A stretch of DNA of 55,745 nucleotides, from positions 1 to 55,745 of the forward strand of contig NZ_PPAW01000012.1 in NCBI RefSeq assembly GCF_002913225.1. Reading direction: 5' to 3'. The notes under the pieces are model-generated. The model ran no database searches. It saw only the letters and a program-made list of their open reading frames with translations, and had not been told where the DNA came from. The DNA comes from Campylobacter concisus. Its GTDB lineage: Bacteria; Campylobacterota; Campylobacteria; Campylobacterales; Campylobacteraceae. The position numbers and the translations under genes are program-made. This document shows positions 54,618 through 55,745 of the stretch, one piece after another; the stretch's first letter is position 1, and each line of letters starts with the position of its first letter.

Positions 54618-55485
54618 TGACTATTTGCCACCATCTGGTGGCATGGTCTCTCGCATAGCTCCGACGCCAAGCGGCTATCTACACGCTGGCAACGCCTACA
54701 ACTTCATCTTGACTTATCTTTTGACGCGCTCGCTGGGCGGCGTTTTGCACTTAAGGATTGATGATTATGATCTTGGCAGATACCGGCGCGATTTTGTTCA
54801 AAATATCTTTGATGTGTTAGAATTTCTGGGGCTTTGCTACGATAAAGGCGCTACAAGCGTTAGCGACTTTGAGCATAATTTTAGCTTTAAAACAAGAGCC
54901 AAAAGATATGAAAACGCACTTGAAAAGGTGGGCGAAATTTACATTTGTGAATGCACAAGAGCCACGAAAGATGCCTATGAAAACGGCATTTACACTAAAA
55001 TTTGCAAAGATAAAAAGCTAAAATTTATAAAAGATAAAACCGCTATTAGACTAAGCGTGGATGAAAACGATGAACTTGGCAGGATCGTGGCAGCGCAGAT
55101 GGGCGATTTTGTCATTTATAAAAAGGATTTTACCCCAGCTTACAACTTCGCAAGCGTCATTGATGATGAGGATATGGGGGTAAATTTGGTTGTTAGAGGC
55201 AAGGACTTGCTGTCTTGCGCGCTAGCTCAAAGATACCTTGCAAAAAGGCTAAATTTTGGCTTTTTAAATGCTAAATTTATCCACCACAAGCTACTTTTAG
55301 ACGGAGCCAAAAAGCTTTCTAAAAGTTCGAAATCGCCACCTATTGATCTAAGCCAAAATCCTCAAATTTATTACAAAATGTTAGCAAATGATCTTGGACT
55401 AAATTTAAACTCAGCAGATAAAATTTCAAACCTGCTTTATGAATTTAGGCTTAAAAATATAGCCGAGAGGTTGATAGGCTCTTAA
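54595..55485 (+). CDS. gluQRS: Glutamyl-Q tRNA(Asp) synthetase-like protein (GluRS paralogue)
   Basis: 296 residues, only the catalytic half of a GluRS with no anticodon-binding domain. The HIGH-type motif is PTPSGYLHAGN near 23-33 and the KMSKS-type motif KLSKSSKS near 239-246. A zinc-type set C118, C120 and C137 with tyrosines between fits GluQRS, which loads glutamate on queuosine of tRNA-Asp. ATG 54643 is an alternative start. The exact substrate is inferred from size and motifs. Confidence 0.78.
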   Translation: MRLDQEINDYLPPSGGMVSRIAPTPSGYLHAGNAYNFILTYLLTRSLGGVLHLRIDDYDLGRYRRDFVQNIFDVLEFLGLCYDKGATSVSDFEHNFSFKTRAKRYENALEKVGEIYICECTRATKDAYENGIYTKICKDKKLKFIKDKTAIRLSVDENDELGRIVAAQMGDFVIYKKDFTPAYNFASVIDDEDMGVNLVVRGKDLLSCALAQRYLAKRLNFGFLNAKFIHHKLLLDGAKKLSKSSKSPPIDLSQNPQIYYKMLANDLGLNLNSADKISNLLYEFRLKNIAERLIGS

Positions 55486-55679
55486 AATTTGATAGAAAAT
55501 TTAGTTATGTAGTGTATTGGTGCTATTGTTTGCACTATTTTACAAGTTTTAAAATTCTATTCACCCCTAAGAATTGACTACTAAAATTTGACTTTACTTA
55601 CAGTTTAGCTCAAATTTTAGAGCCGAAATTACTCGTTCATGAAATTTTAAAATTTGCCTGACTTTCTATTACACAAAAC

Positions 55680-55708
55680 GCATGCAATTGTACTAAAGCA
55701 CTGCATGC
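55680..55708. terminator. Hairpin near the right edge
   Basis: GCATGCA and its complement TGCATGC around a 15-nt loop, followed by ATTTTTG. The 260 nt from 55486 to the end otherwise hold no gene I can see. It could terminate a gene beyond the edge or the upstream run. Confidence 0.4.
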
Positions 55709-55745
55709 ATTTTTGTTTAAGCTTTTTGATTATTAAATTTAAAGC

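Overview
This window looks like a piece of a Campylobacter chromosome, closest in style to the C. concisus group. The DNA is AT-rich and crowded with AAATTT. Gene order follows two stretches I know from C. jejuni: dusB, membrane protein, dksA, rlmH, accD, bamA, tyrA, M23 peptidase, lpxC, tsaB-like, thrB, ylxR/rnpM, infB, rbfA, rimP; and atpE, NSS transporters, pycB, pckA, argH, then HIT, pheS, pheT, aroA, ispH, rpsA, hypothetical, serA. Species and synteny statements are from memory, not from a search.

Layout. 1-2.5 kb: the tail of an unknown gene, then two divergent paralogues of a Campylobacter family thought to be exported by the flagellum, each with a sigma54-type promoter. 2.5-6.8 kb: a leftward run recO, dusB, membrane protein, dksA, rlmH, accD. 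6.9-9.2 kb: bamA. 9.2-20.2 kb: a long rightward block of tyrA, M23 endopeptidase, lpxC, tsaB-like, thrB, rnpM, infB, rbfA, rimP, fhs and ribD (envelope assembly, amino acid synthesis, translation start and ribosome maturation, one-carbon and riboflavin metabolism). 20.2-21.6 kb: leftward atpE, tRNA-Leu(GAG) and a ferritin-like/VIT iron protein.

21.8-27.7 kb: an overlapping transport operon of three tandem NSS sodium symporters and a TRAP DctQ-DctM pair with no DctP. 27.8-31.3 kb: pycB and pckA, the pyruvate/oxaloacetate/PEP node. 31.3-31.95 kb: a non-coding stretch of degenerate tandem repeats. 32-35.4 kb: leftward aspartate/glutamate racemase, dicarboxylate/amino-acid symporter, ppiB and yebC. 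35.5-39.0 kb: GNAT, copZ-like, copA and a TorD-like protein as one operon, converging on a small coiled-coil gene with a near-consensus sigma28 promoter. 39.7-42.6 kb: argH, a soluble CZB chemoreceptor and a HIT hydrolase. 42.7-53.2 kb: pheS, pheT, aroA, ispH, rpsA, hypothetical, serA, efp and a DUF4304-like gene. 53.2-55.7 kb: an 85-residue SelW-like selenoprotein with an in-frame UGA, a DJ-1/PfpI protein, an RRM protein overlapping a GluRS-like gene, and a short non-coding tail.

Most of the window is housekeeping. The points most worth following are the UGA-containing SelW gene at 53257-53514, the tsaB-like gene with no ATG/GTG/TTG start, the sigma54/sigma28 promoters on small flagellum-associated candidates at both ends of the first 40 kb, the 28-bp direct repeats bracketing one of those genes, the DctP-less TRAP genes inside an NSS operon, and the repeat array at 31.39-31.96 kb.
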